Source of the DNA: Streptomyces lavendulae subsp. lavendulae
GTDB lineage: Bacteria; Actinomycetota; Actinomycetes; Streptomycetales; Streptomycetaceae
Direction of reading: 5' to 3'
DNA length: 64,000 bases
NCBI RefSeq assembly: GCF_002803845.1
Contig: NZ_CP024985.1
Span: 7,947,501-8,011,500, forward strand
Under the pieces are notes generated by a model that ran no database searches, was not told where the DNA came from, and was given only the letters and a program-made list of their open reading frames with translations. Position 1 is the first letter of the stretch, and every line of letters starts with the position of its first letter. Positions 32,478-40,527 of this stretch are shown here, one piece after another. A program made the translations under genes and the position numbers.

Positions 32478-32708
32478 TCAGCAGTCGCCGTCGTCGTAGC
32501 CTCCGCCCCAGTCGTCGTCGTTGTCGTACCAGCCGTTGCCGTGGTCGTCGTCCCAACCGCCGCCGCCGTGGACGTAGGTGACGGACGTGACGGGGTGGGT
32601 GGGCATGGCCGCCGAGGCCGTACCCGCGGCGCCGAGCGCCGCGCCGCCGGCCATCAGAACACCGATGGCGGACACGGCGAAGAGCCGCTTCACTCTGAGT
32701 GCTTGCAT
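32478..32708 (-). CDS. Small secreted Gly/Asp-rich protein
   Basis: A 76-residue exported protein. The signal peptide (VKRLFAVSAIGVLMAGGAALGAAGTASA) precedes a mature part of about 43 residues rich in Gly, Asp, Trp and Tyr (GGGGWDDDHGNGWYDNDDDWGGGYDDGDC) with a single terminal Cys. The acidic, aromatic character suggests a metal-binding or cell-surface role, but nothing firm can be said. A short frame with a perfect ribosome site overlaps its start by 19 bp (32690-32941). It shares the 30-bp hairpin with the convergent oxidase. Confidence 0.75.
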   Translation of the reverse strand: MQALRVKRLFAVSAIGVLMAGGAALGAAGTASAAMPTHPVTSVTYVHGGGGWDDDHGNGWYDNDDDWGGGYDDGDC

Positions 32709-32941
32709 GGTTCAGAACCCTTCTCGCAGATGTGCCGCTCGTAACGGCACGAGATTCGTCCTGCCTCCTCTCGTGGAACGTGCACGGAGTTTTCCTGTGG
32801 TCTGATGAAGATGAGGTATGCGCATCCGCCGTCAACGTGGCTTCGTAGGCCACGGACCCCCTGCCGGCACGCGATTCTCAAGCCTCGCGCATCGCTGCGG
32901 GCAGAGAGCGGATCCCGCGGTTGCGGCCGTCTTCTCTCCAT
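32690..32941 (-). CDS. Upstream frame with perfect Shine-Dalgarno
   Basis: An 83-codon frame on the leader of the small secreted gene. GGAGGTGAT, fully complementary to the 16S tail, lies 4 bases before its ATG. The product (MERRRPQPRDPLSARSDARG ... CEKGSEPCKHSE) is Arg/Cys-rich and uses rare codons (AGA, CGA, TTG, CTA), unlike real genes here. Its stop lies inside the first codons of the secreted gene, so it could act by translational coupling as a leader frame rather than as a functional protein. Confidence 0.35.
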   Translation of the reverse strand: MERRRPQPRDPLSARSDARGLRIACRQGVRGLRSHVDGGCAYLIFIRPQENSVHVPREEAGRISCRYERHICEKGSEPCKHSE

Positions 32942-33085
32942 GCTAATCACCTCCGCGCTACTCGTCATCTCGGGCCGCGGACCGAGATGACGGCGGAGCC
33001 CGGCGCCGCCGGTACCGGAACCGGCCTTCCCCGTGGGGTATACGTCTCCTGGGGTTCGCCCGATCCCCGCGATGGAGGTGGCGGT
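32709..33085. other. Divergent leader region of lower GC
   Basis: 377 bp between divergent starts. Besides the leader frame it holds a perfect 11-bp dyad at 32963-32992 (CGTCATCTCGG, 8-base spacer, CCGAGATGACG), a candidate operator for the rightward FAD monooxygenase gene. Confidence 0.55.
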
Positions 33086-34339
33086 GTGGAGCGTACGACG
33101 TGCTGCGTCGTGGGGGGCGGGCCGGCCGGGATGGTGCTGGCGCTGCTGCTGGCGAGGGCCGGGGTGGAGGTGACGGTGCTGGAGAAACACGGCGACTTCC
33201 TGCGGGACTTCCGCGGCGACACGGTGCACCCCTCCACCCTGTCGCTCCTCGACGACATCGGCCTCGCCGAACGGTTCGCCCGGCTGCCCCAGCGCCGGGT
33301 GACCTCGGTGCAGCTCCCCATCGGGCCGGACCGGTCCCTCGTCACGGTCGGGAACATCGGGGCGCTCCACGGAAAGTACAACTACATCGCGATGGTGCCC
33401 CAGTGGGACCTGCTCGACCTGCTCGCCGACGAAGCGGGCCGGGAGCCCTCCTTCCGGCTGCGCATGTCCACGGAGGCGACCTCCTACCTCATGGAGCGCG
33501 GGCGGGTCACCGGCGTGCGGTACCGCACCGCGGACGGCGGCACCGGCGAGCTCAGGGCCACCCTCACCGTGGCCTGCGACGGCCGGGGCTCCCTGGCCAG
33601 AAGCCTGCCCGAACTCGGCCTGGAGGGCTTTGCGTGCCCCATGGACGCCTGGTGGTTCCGTCTGCCGCGCGGTGAGGACGACCCCAGCGGGCTCCTGGGC
33701 GGGCTGGGCGACCGCTTCTTCACGGCGCTGATCGACCGCGGCGACTACTGGCAGTGCGCGGCCCTCATCCCCAAGGGCACCGACGCGGAGCGGCGCGCGG
33801 AGGGCCTGGAGCGGTTCATGACCCGCTTCACGGACGCCGTCCCGTGGCTGGCCGGCCGGAGCGGCGCCGTCACCTCCTGGGACGAAGTGAAACTCCTGGA
33901 CGTACGGCTCGACCGCCTGCGCCGCTGGCACCGGCCGGGGCTGCTGTGCATCGGCGATGCCGCCCACGCGATGTCACCCGTCTTCGGCATCGGCATCAAC
34001 CTCGCCGTCCAGGACGCGGTGGCCGCGGCCCGCCACCTCGTGCGTCCGCTGCGCGAGGGCACCGTAGGACTCCACGACGTGCGCCGGGTCCAGTTCCGCC
34101 GCTGGCCGACCACCGTGGCGACCCAGGGCCTCCAGCGCGTGGCCCACACCCAGGTCATCGAACCGCTGCTGGCCGGCCGCACCGCCTTCGGCGATCCCCG
34201 CCGGGCCAAACGGCTGACGGAGCTCGTCACCGACTCGCGGTGGCTGAACCGGATCCCCGCCTACTTCATCGGATACGGGGCCCTGCGCGAGCGCCCCCCG
34301 CGGGAATCCCTGCGCGCGACCGGGGCGCCGAGAGAGTAA
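33086..34339 (+). CDS. FAD-dependent aromatic-hydroxylase-type monooxygenase
   Basis: A 417-residue class A flavin monooxygenase (FAD_binding_3). Rossmann GxGxxG: CCVVGGGPAGMVLALLLARAGVEVTVLEKH; middle DG motif ACDGRGSLARSLPELGL; second FAD motif LLCIGDAAHAMSPVFGIGINLAVQDAV. This architecture hydroxylates aromatic or polyketide substrates using NAD(P)H and oxygen. The GTG at 33086 with GGAGG 7 bases upstream is chosen; longer in-frame starts cover the dyad region. No specific partner is adjacent, so the substrate cannot be assigned. Confidence 0.9.
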   Translation: MERTTCCVVGGGPAGMVLALLLARAGVEVTVLEKHGDFLRDFRGDTVHPSTLSLLDDIGLAERFARLPQRRVTSVQLPIGPDRSLVTVGNIGALHGKYNYIAMVPQWDLLDLLADEAGREPSFRLRMSTEATSYLMERGRVTGVRYRTADGGTGELRATLTVACDGRGSLARSLPELGLEGFACPMDAWWFRLPRGEDDPSGLLGGLGDRFFTALIDRGDYWQCAALIPKGTDAERRAEGLERFMTRFTDAVPWLAGRSGAVTSWDEVKLLDVRLDRLRRWHRPGLLCIGDAAHAMSPVFGIGINLAVQDAVAAARHLVRPLREGTVGLHDVRRVQFRRWPTTVATQGLQRVAHTQVIEPLLAGRTAFGDPRRAKRLTELVTDSRWLNRIPAYFIGYGALRERPPRESLRATGAPRE

Positions 34340-34409
34340 TGAGGCTGTGACCTGGGGGGATTCAGTTCACGAGGGCTGATCGCAGGCCGCGGTCCTCGAC
34401 ACGCGTCCG

Positions 34410-34913
34410 ATGGCGCCGCTCGACGAGCTGTTCCCCGCCGAGGTGAAGGGCGCCTCCGGTGCGGCCTTCACCCGGCTGGGCTCGAAAGCGCTGGAATCCT
34501 GCACGGAGCCGGACAGCGTCGGACCCCGGCTGGCCGCCCTGATCGAGGACGGCGCGGGGTGCGTCGGCGAGCAGATCGCCTTCTACAAGGACGACCGGAA
34601 CAACCAGTTCAACATGGCCGTCTTCACGATGAGGGACCAGCGGGACTCGCTGCGGGTGGCGACCGAGCTGGCGATGGCCTTCGACGACTACCAGGTGGCC
34701 GTCCAGGCCCCGCCCGCCGGTTCCGGCCTGCCGGCCCTGCCCGCGGACAGCGGACTCGTACAGGCCTTCACCGGGCACGGCCGGGTCATGGTGGTCGCCT
34801 TGGGCCAGTGGTCCGACGGCCGCACCGCCGACTTCCAGCGGCTCACCGACGGCATGGCGCCGCTCCGCGACGAGGTGTCCCGGAGGGTGGCCGCCCACGA
34901 GGGCACGGGCTGA
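34410..34913 (+). CDS. Hypothetical protein, probably 5'-truncated
   Basis: A 167-residue soluble-looking protein (ALESCTEPDSVGPRLAALIE ... GCVGEQIAFYKDDRNNQFNMAVFTMRDQRDSL ... LQAFTGHGRVMVVALGQWSDG, in segments). The reading frame looks coding for about 12 codons upstream of the ATG (AAVLDTRP) until an in-frame TGA, and there is no good ribosome site. The composition resembles the exported domain of Streptomyces lipoproteins whose signal peptide is missing here. I therefore suspect an N-terminal deletion. Function unknown. Confidence 0.5.
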   Translation: MAPLDELFPAEVKGASGAAFTRLGSKALESCTEPDSVGPRLAALIEDGAGCVGEQIAFYKDDRNNQFNMAVFTMRDQRDSLRVATELAMAFDDYQVAVQAPPAGSGLPALPADSGLVQAFTGHGRVMVVALGQWSDGRTADFQRLTDGMAPLRDEVSRRVAAHEGTG

Positions 34914-35043
34914 GTCCCGTCCGTCCCGCCGGGCCGAACAGTGGGAGGCTGTCCGTGCCGCTCGGTCGAGCGCAAGGCGGCGCACGGCCCCCCGGTTCCG
35001 TGTGCCGCCCCTGTCGCCACGCAGGACAGAGGGAGTTCGCCGT

Positions 35044-36714
35044 ATGCAGATCCGGTGCACGCAGCCCCGCTGGGCCGAGTATCCGCGCGAACGGGTGGCA
35101 TGGGCGGCGGCCCTCGCCCTGATCGTGGTGACCGCACTCCTCGGCAGCCCGCCCGCGCGCGCCACGGAGGTCACGGCCGCCGTGGCGCCCGTACCCGTCC
35201 TGTCCTGGGGCCCCTGCGGGGCCGCGGCCGGGGACGACCCGGACGACGGCTTCCGGTGCGCGACCGCCCGGGTGCCGCTGGACCACCGCCGGCCCACCGG
35301 GCCCACGATCCCGCTCGCCGTCACCCGGCGGCTCGCACCCGACCGGACCCACCGCACGGGCGTCCTCGTGCTGCACCCCGGCGGGCCCGGAAACTCCGGG
35401 GTGGACTTCGCCCGTGACAGCTACGACGCGCTCCCCGCCGCCCTGCGCGACGCCTTCGACGTCGTCGGGTACGACATGCGCGGGGTGGCGCGCAGCCGCC
35501 AGGTGGAGTGCTGGAACGACGCGGAGTACGCGGCCGCCGTCGACGCGGCACGCGGCGCACCCGGCCCCGGGGCCCTGCGGGGCGCCGTCCGCCAGGGCCT
35601 GGACTTCGCGACCGCCTGCCGCCAACGGTCCGGTGACCTCGTACCGTTCGTCGGCACCGGCTCGAACGCCGGGGACCTCGACCTCCTGCGCCAGGCCCTC
35701 GGCGAGGAGGAGCTGACCTTCTACGGCCGCTCCTTCGGCAGCTACGTCGGCACGGTGTACGCGGCCCGGTTCCCCGGCCGCGTGCGCGCCATGGTCCTGG
35801 ACGGGGCCTACGATCCGCGGCGCTACGCCGACGCGCCGTACACCTACGACGCCGTGCAGTTCGAGGCCCTCGACGCGGCCGTCGGCCGGTTCCTGGACTG
35901 GTGCGCACAGAACGCCACCACCTGCGGATTCGGCGAAGGGCAACCCCGCCGGGCCTTCGAGGCGCTCAAAGGGGACCTGGACGCCCACCCCGTCATCACC
36001 CCGAACGGACGCCGGGCGACCGGCTACACCCTCGCCTACCGGCTGATGTTCAACATCAACTCCGGCAAGGAGGTCTGGCCCCACCTGGGTCAGGCCCTGC
36101 AGGCGGCGCGGTCGCGCCGGCCCTCGTTCCTGCTGAACCCACCCTCACCCGCGTCCTTCGCCTTCCTCAACGCCAATCTGGCCGTCGAATGCGCCGACCG
36201 GGTCTACCCGGCAGGCCGCCCGCTCCTGGGCGCCCTGATCGGCGCCCGGGCCGCCACCGCCCCCCTGCTGGGACCCCCCATCGGCCTCGGACCGCCCACC
36301 TACGACCACAACCACGCGCCCGCCTGCGCCCAGTGGCAGGCGGAGCGCCCGAGCCGTTACGAGGGCTCCTACCGGGCCGCCGGCTCCGCCCCGATCCTCG
36401 TCCTCGGCACGACCGGCGACCCGGACACCCCGTACCGGGACGCCGTGGCCCTCGCGGGGACCCTCGACAACGGACGCCTGCTGACCTTCGCCGCCGAAGG
36501 ACACACCGCCTACAACCGGAGCGAGTGCGTCAGCACCCTGGCCACGGCCTACCTGGCCACCCTGGCCCTGCCCGCGCCGGGCACCGTCTGCGCGGACGAG
36601 ACGCCCCCGGAACCGCTCGGCCGCAGCACCGCGGCCATCGCGGTCGACGAGACGCGTGACGTGATCCCCACCCCCCGGTACATGGCTGGGCGGGTCGCCG
36701 ACGGGCTGCGATGA
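35044..36714 (+). CDS. Secreted alpha/beta hydrolase, TAP type
   Basis: A 556-residue exported serine hydrolase of the tripeptidyl-aminopeptidase (TAP/SlpD) group. Signal region: VAWAAALALIVVTALLGSPPARA. Catalytic domain: oxyanion stretch LVLHPGGPGNSG, nucleophile elbow FYGRSFGSYVG with Ser230, and the TAP C-terminal domain with Asp in LGTTGDPDTPY and His in AAEGHTAYN. Several cysteines are spaced as in secreted members. Homologues remove N-terminal tripeptides or act as esterases outside the cell. The ATG at 35044 gives a short basic lead. The gene stands alone. Confidence 0.9.
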   Translation: MQIRCTQPRWAEYPRERVAWAAALALIVVTALLGSPPARATEVTAAVAPVPVLSWGPCGAAAGDDPDDGFRCATARVPLDHRRPTGPTIPLAVTRRLAPDRTHRTGVLVLHPGGPGNSGVDFARDSYDALPAALRDAFDVVGYDMRGVARSRQVECWNDAEYAAAVDAARGAPGPGALRGAVRQGLDFATACRQRSGDLVPFVGTGSNAGDLDLLRQALGEEELTFYGRSFGSYVGTVYAARFPGRVRAMVLDGAYDPRRYADAPYTYDAVQFEALDAAVGRFLDWCAQNATTCGFGEGQPRRAFEALKGDLDAHPVITPNGRRATGYTLAYRLMFNINSGKEVWPHLGQALQAARSRRPSFLLNPPSPASFAFLNANLAVECADRVYPAGRPLLGALIGARAATAPLLGPPIGLGPPTYDHNHAPACAQWQAERPSRYEGSYRAAGSAPILVLGTTGDPDTPYRDAVALAGTLDNGRLLTFAAEGHTAYNRSECVSTLATAYLATLALPAPGTVCADETPPEPLGRSTAAIAVDETRDVIPTPRYMAGRVADGLR

Positions 36715-37081
36715 TGCCTCTGTTCGCCAGACGGCCCTGCCGGCCCACGCCCATCACCACGTGGGGAGCGCGACGGGGGTCCGGACACTGGTGACGATCC
36801 GCCGCTACCGCGCCCCCACCACCCGCTGCGTGCCGACCCTGGGGCGTTCGAGCACACCCTGGTGGGCCTGCCGGCCGTCCGTGGCGCATGGCTGGGCGAG
36901 ATCCTCGGCGACCTGGCCGGCCACATGAGGGCCCGTCTCTTCTGGTCGTGCCGAGGGCGTTTCGGGTCGATTCCCCGCCCTCTTCAACGTATAGCGCACC
37001 CGGGGGCTTGCGGCAAGACCCCGATCGTCCCGGAGAATCGGCGGCCGAAAGCCAATGACCTGCGGAAACGGGAGTCGCGAA
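36715..37081. other. Intergenic region, nothing recognised
   Basis: 367 bp before the glycosyltransferase. All frames are short or compositionally poor. The last 140 bp are less GC-rich and probably hold the promoter. A faint transposase-like reading at 36780-36930 was not convincing. Confidence 0.5.
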
Positions 37082-38317
37082 ATGCGTGTGTTGTTGACGA
37101 CGTGGGGATCACGCGGGGACGTCGAACCGCTGGCGGGACTGGCGGTGGAACTGCGGGCGCGCGGTGCGCAGGTGCGGGTGTGCGCGCCGCCCGACGAGGA
37201 GTTCGCGGCGCTGCTGGCGCGCGTCGGGGTGCCGCTGGTGCCGCTCGGCCCGACGGTGCGCTCGGTGGTCGCCGGTACGGAGCCGCCGACGGCGAAGGAC
37301 GCGTTCCGGCTCGCCCCCGAGCTGGTCGCCGCCCGGTTCGACATCCTCACCGCGGCGGCCGAGGGGTGTGACGCGCTGCTGGCGACCGGTCTGATGCCCG
37401 CCGGCGCGCGGGACGTGGCCGAGAAGCTGGGCATCCGTTACGTGTACGCCTGCTTCCACGTCTTCGGGATCCCGTCGCGGCACTTCCCGCCCGGGTCCCG
37501 GCCGGGCCGGGAGTCCCCGCGGGACGAGACCGACAACCGGGTGCTGTGGGAGCAGGACGCCCAGCGGGTGAACGCGCTGTACGGCGAGGCGGTGGCCCGC
37601 CACCGGGCGTCGATCGGTCTGCCACCGGTGGACAACGTCCGCGACCACGTGTTCACCGACCGGCCGTGGCTGGCGGCGGACGCGACCCTGTGCCCGTCGC
37701 AGGGCATGACGGACCTCGACGTCGTGCAGACCGGGGCGTGGATCCTGCCCGACGACCGCCCGCTCCCGGAAGGGCTGGAGGCGTTCCTGGACGCCGGCGA
37801 ACCACCCGTGTACGTGGGCTTCGGCAGCATGGCCGCGCACGCCCCGAAGGACATCGCCCGAGTGGCCACCGAAGCGGTCCGCGCGCACGGCCGCCGCGTA
37901 CTGCTCGCCCGCGGCTGGGCCGGACTCGCCCCGGTCGACGACGCCGGCGACTGCTTCGTCGTCGGCGAGGTCAACCAGCAGGCCCTGTTCCCCCGGGTGG
38001 CGGCCGTCGTGCACCACGGGGGCGCGGGCACCACGACGGCGGCGGCGCGGGCCGGCGCGCCCCAGGTGGTGGTCCCCCGTATCGCGGACCAGCCGTACTG
38101 GGCCGGACGCGTGGCCGAGCTGGGCATCGGCTCGGCTCACCACGACCCGACGCCGACCCGCGACTCGCTGTACGCCGCGCTGACCACGGCCCTGACCCCG
38201 GGGACCCGTGCACGGGCGCGGGCCCTGGCCGCCACCCTGCCCGCCGACGGGGCGGCCAGGGCCGCGGAGTTGCTGCTCGACGCGGCCGGCGGGGAGGGCG
38301 CGCCCGCTTCCGGATGA
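37082..38317 (+). CDS. Glycopeptide-type glycosyltransferase (GT1)
   Basis: A 411-residue GT-B fold enzyme that transfers a sugar from a nucleotide donor. It closely resembles vancomycin-group transferases (GtfA/GtfB): opening MRVLLTTWGSRGDVEPLAGLA, VAEKLGIRYVYACFH, VQTGAWILPDDRPLP, GEVNQQALFPRVAAVVHHGGAGTT (donor motif about residue 312) and PRIADQPYWAGRVAELGIG. No peptide synthetase or sugar-pathway gene is in the window, so this is an orphan; it may modify or inactivate a hydrophobic natural product. It is followed within 100 bp by a P450 gene on the same strand that has its own operator-like region. Confidence 0.93.
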   Translation: MRVLLTTWGSRGDVEPLAGLAVELRARGAQVRVCAPPDEEFAALLARVGVPLVPLGPTVRSVVAGTEPPTAKDAFRLAPELVAARFDILTAAAEGCDALLATGLMPAGARDVAEKLGIRYVYACFHVFGIPSRHFPPGSRPGRESPRDETDNRVLWEQDAQRVNALYGEAVARHRASIGLPPVDNVRDHVFTDRPWLAADATLCPSQGMTDLDVVQTGAWILPDDRPLPEGLEAFLDAGEPPVYVGFGSMAAHAPKDIARVATEAVRAHGRRVLLARGWAGLAPVDDAGDCFVVGEVNQQALFPRVAAVVHHGGAGTTTAAARAGAPQVVVPRIADQPYWAGRVAELGIGSAHHDPTPTRDSLYAALTTALTPGTRARARALAATLPADGAARAAELLLDAAGGEGAPASG

Positions 38318-38336
38318 CCCTCCCGCGCGATGAACC

Positions 38337-38393
38337 GGGGATGACTCCCCGCTTCGTGGTACTGTTCCCCCCATGAAGCGGGGAGTGCTCCCC
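38337..38393. promoter_or_regulatory. Twin palindromes before the P450-TetR pair
   Basis: GGGGATGACTCCCC at 38337-38350 and GGGGAGTGCTCCCC at 38380-38393 share GGGGA-N4-TCCCC, centres 43 bp apart. A wider 12-bp inverted repeat (ACTCCCCGCTTC at 38344-38355, GAAGCGGGGAGT at 38375-38386) links them. Likely operators for the TetR protein encoded downstream. Confidence 0.7.
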
Positions 38394-38417
38394 GTTTGTC
38401 GACAGGGAGGAACCGCC

Positions 38418-39620
38418 ATGCCCGCCCCGACGCTTGAGGAACTCGCCCCCGCCGGAGTCGACGTCATCGCCGACCCCTACCCGGTCTACGCCGCGCTGCG
38501 CGAGAAGGGCCACGTCCACCGCGTCCACGTGCCCGGGACCGGTGACGTGTGGCTCGTCCTCGGACGCGACGAGGTGCGGGCCGCGCTGACGGACCCCCGC
38601 CTGCGCAACGACATACGGCACTCCGCCTCATGGGAGAGCGACGGCGGGAACGCCATCGGCCTGAACATGCTGCAGACCGACGCCCCCCGGCACACCCGCC
38701 TGCGCTCCCTGGTCGCACGCGAGTTCACCGCGGGCCGGATCGACGCGCTGCGGCCGCGCGTGCGGCGGATCGCCGACGGGCTCCTCGACGCCTTCCCGCC
38801 GGCCGGGACCGCCGATCTGGTCGCCGGATACGCCCTCCCGCTGCCGCTCACCGTCATCTGCGAGCTGCTCGGGGTACCCTCCGGCGACCAGCGCCACTTC
38901 CACGCCTGGTCCACCGAGCTCGTGGCGCCGTCCTCGCCCGCCGCGGCCGCCGCCGCCGGCGGGGAGATGGCCGCCTACTTCGCCTCGCTGATCGCCGCCA
39001 AGGCGGATGCGCCCGGGGCGGACCTGATGAGCGCCCTGGTCCGCGCCTCCGCCGAGGAGGACGGGCTCTCGCCCGAGGAACTGCTCGGCATGGCCTTCCT
39101 CCTGCTCGTCGCCGGACACGAGACCACGGTCAACCTGATCTCGGGCGCCGTCCTCAACCTGCTCCGCCACCCGGACCAGCTCGCCGCGCTGCGCGCCGAC
39201 GCGAGCCTGCTCGACGGCGCCGTCGAGGAAGCGCTCCGCTACGACGGGCCCGTCGCGGCGGCGGCCTTCCGGCACGCCGCCGAACCGCTGGAGATCGACG
39301 GGGTCCGCATCCCCGCGGGCGACAGCCTCATGCTCTCCCTGGCCTCGGCCTCCCGCGACCCCCGGTACCACCCGGATCCCGACCGCTTCGACATCCGCCG
39401 CCCGGCCGGCGGGCACCTCGCGTTCGGCCACGGCATCCACCACTGCCTGGGCGCCCCGCTCGCCCGCGTCGAAGGCCGGATCGCCCTGGAGACACTGCTG
39501 CGCAGGATGCCGGACCTCGTCCTGGCCTGTGACCCGGACCATCCGGAGCGCCGGTCCGGTGCCATGCTCCGGGGCGTCGCGGCCCTGCCCGTACGGTGGT
39601 CGCGGCGGCTCGATGGGTGA
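38418..39620 (+). CDS. Cytochrome P450 (CYP107-like)
   Basis: A 400-residue bacterial class I P450. The I-helix oxygen motif is LLLVAGHETTVNL (Ala232-Thr237), the ExxR pair lies in EEALRYDGPV, and the heme loop is FGHGIHHCLGAPLAR with the thiolate Cys343. PVAAAAFRHAAEPLEIDGVRIPAGD and the overall layout resemble CYP107 family enzymes that hydroxylate macrolides and other polyketides. GGGAGG lies 7 bases before the ATG. No ferredoxin gene is adjacent. The TetR gene 85 bp downstream and the twin palindromes upstream point to inducible expression. Confidence 0.94.
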   Translation: MPAPTLEELAPAGVDVIADPYPVYAALREKGHVHRVHVPGTGDVWLVLGRDEVRAALTDPRLRNDIRHSASWESDGGNAIGLNMLQTDAPRHTRLRSLVAREFTAGRIDALRPRVRRIADGLLDAFPPAGTADLVAGYALPLPLTVICELLGVPSGDQRHFHAWSTELVAPSSPAAAAAAGGEMAAYFASLIAAKADAPGADLMSALVRASAEEDGLSPEELLGMAFLLLVAGHETTVNLISGAVLNLLRHPDQLAALRADASLLDGAVEEALRYDGPVAAAAFRHAAEPLEIDGVRIPAGDSLMLSLASASRDPRYHPDPDRFDIRRPAGGHLAFGHGIHHCLGAPLARVEGRIALETLLRRMPDLVLACDPDHPERRSGAMLRGVAALPVRWSRRLDG

Positions 39621-39646
39621 CGCTCCGCCCGGTGGGGCTAGCATCC

Positions 39647-39670
39647 GTACCGGACGGCGATCCCCGGTAC
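39647..39670. promoter_or_regulatory. Inverted repeat before the TetR gene
   Basis: GTACCGG at 39647-39653 and CCGGTAC at 39664-39670, 10-base spacer, 35 bp before the TetR start. A possible separate promoter or operator; it is unlike the GGGGA-N4-TCCCC sites. Confidence 0.45.
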
Positions 39671-39705
39671 GTGCGTACGCGCCACCGGCGACACAAGGAG
39701 TGGAC

Positions 39706-40377
39706 ATGACACCGGGCACCCAACGGCCCGCGCCGGTACGGCGCGACGCACGGCGCAACCGCGAGCTGCTCCTGGCCGCCGCGCGCAAGGCCTTCGCCGC
39801 CGAGGGCCTGGAGATTCCCCTCGACGAGATCGCCCGCCGGGCCGGCGTCGGGAACGCCACCCTGTACCGGAACTTCCCCACCCGTGCCGCCCTCATCGAC
39901 GCGGTGTTCCAGGACGCGCTGCTGGACACCATCGCGGCCGGGGACGAAGCGCGCCGCGCGGCGGACCCGTGGGCCGGGCTGGCCGGCTACCTGGAGGCGG
40001 TCTTCACCGTACTGGCCACCGACCGCGGGGCGAACGACCTGATGACCACCGCCATCGAGGGCGTGACCTCGCTCGATTCCGTCCACGCCCACAACCACGA
40101 AACCATCACCCTGCTGGTGGACGGCGCCCAACGGGCCGGTGCCATGCGCCCCGACGTCACCGTCGAGGACGTGCTCCTGGGCCTGGCCACGCTCGGACGC
40201 TCCGTTCCTTCCCTCGCCGCCGCGGGGCCCCCGCACGCCTGGCGCCGGCAACTGGCGCTGTTCCTCGACGGCCTGCGGGCCGGGAAGCGCCCCACGACCG
40301 AGCTGCCCGCCCCGGGCATGACCGCCGGGGACCTGGCGGCCGTCCTCCTCGACCTCGGCCCGCACCGCCAGACCTGA
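39706..40377 (+). CDS. TetR-family regulator
   Basis: A 223-residue TetR regulator. The DNA-binding part is RRDARRNRELLLAAARKAF, PLDEIARRAGVGNATLYRNFPTRAALI; the C-terminal part is the TetR_C type found in many Streptomyces (TIAAGDEARRAADPWAGLAGYLEAVF ... TLLVDGAQRAGAMRPDVTVEDVL). AAGGAG lies 5 bases before the ATG. Its position after the P450 and the twin palindromes before that gene suggest local feedback control of the monooxygenase. A strong hairpin follows the gene. Confidence 0.92.
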   Translation: MTPGTQRPAPVRRDARRNRELLLAAARKAFAAEGLEIPLDEIARRAGVGNATLYRNFPTRAALIDAVFQDALLDTIAAGDEARRAADPWAGLAGYLEAVFTVLATDRGANDLMTTAIEGVTSLDSVHAHNHETITLLVDGAQRAGAMRPDVTVEDVLLGLATLGRSVPSLAAAGPPHAWRRQLALFLDGLRAGKRPTTELPAPGMTAGDLAAVLLDLGPHRQT

Positions 40378-40406
40378 GGGCGGGGACCCGGGAGGGGAGA
40401 AACGAG

Positions 40407-40436
40407 ACGCCGGGGTGCCCTGGGGCACCCCGGCGT
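40407..40436. terminator. Strong hairpin terminator
   Basis: ACGCCGGGGTGCCC (40407-40420) pairs perfectly with GGGCACCCCGGCGT (40423-40436) around TG. It lies 30 bp past the TetR stop, before the convergent TerD-domain gene. Confidence 0.88.
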
Positions 40437-40527
40437 GACGTCGAGGGCGAGGAAAGCGGACGGGCTAATTTCGGGTAAGAAGGAGAAGGAAGCCCGTCCA
40501 TGGCCTCGCCGAACCGAACGCTACCAC

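Noticed and set aside
27243..36714. A biosynthetic gene cluster around the AfsR-like regulator
   Set aside because: The oxidases, hydrolase and transferase nearby lack any core synthase and have mixed orientation with separate terminators.
36715..37081. Possible transposase remnant before the glycosyltransferase
   Set aside because: A few Arg/Tyr/Cys words recall ISL3-type proteins, but there is no catalytic motif, terminal repeat or target duplication.
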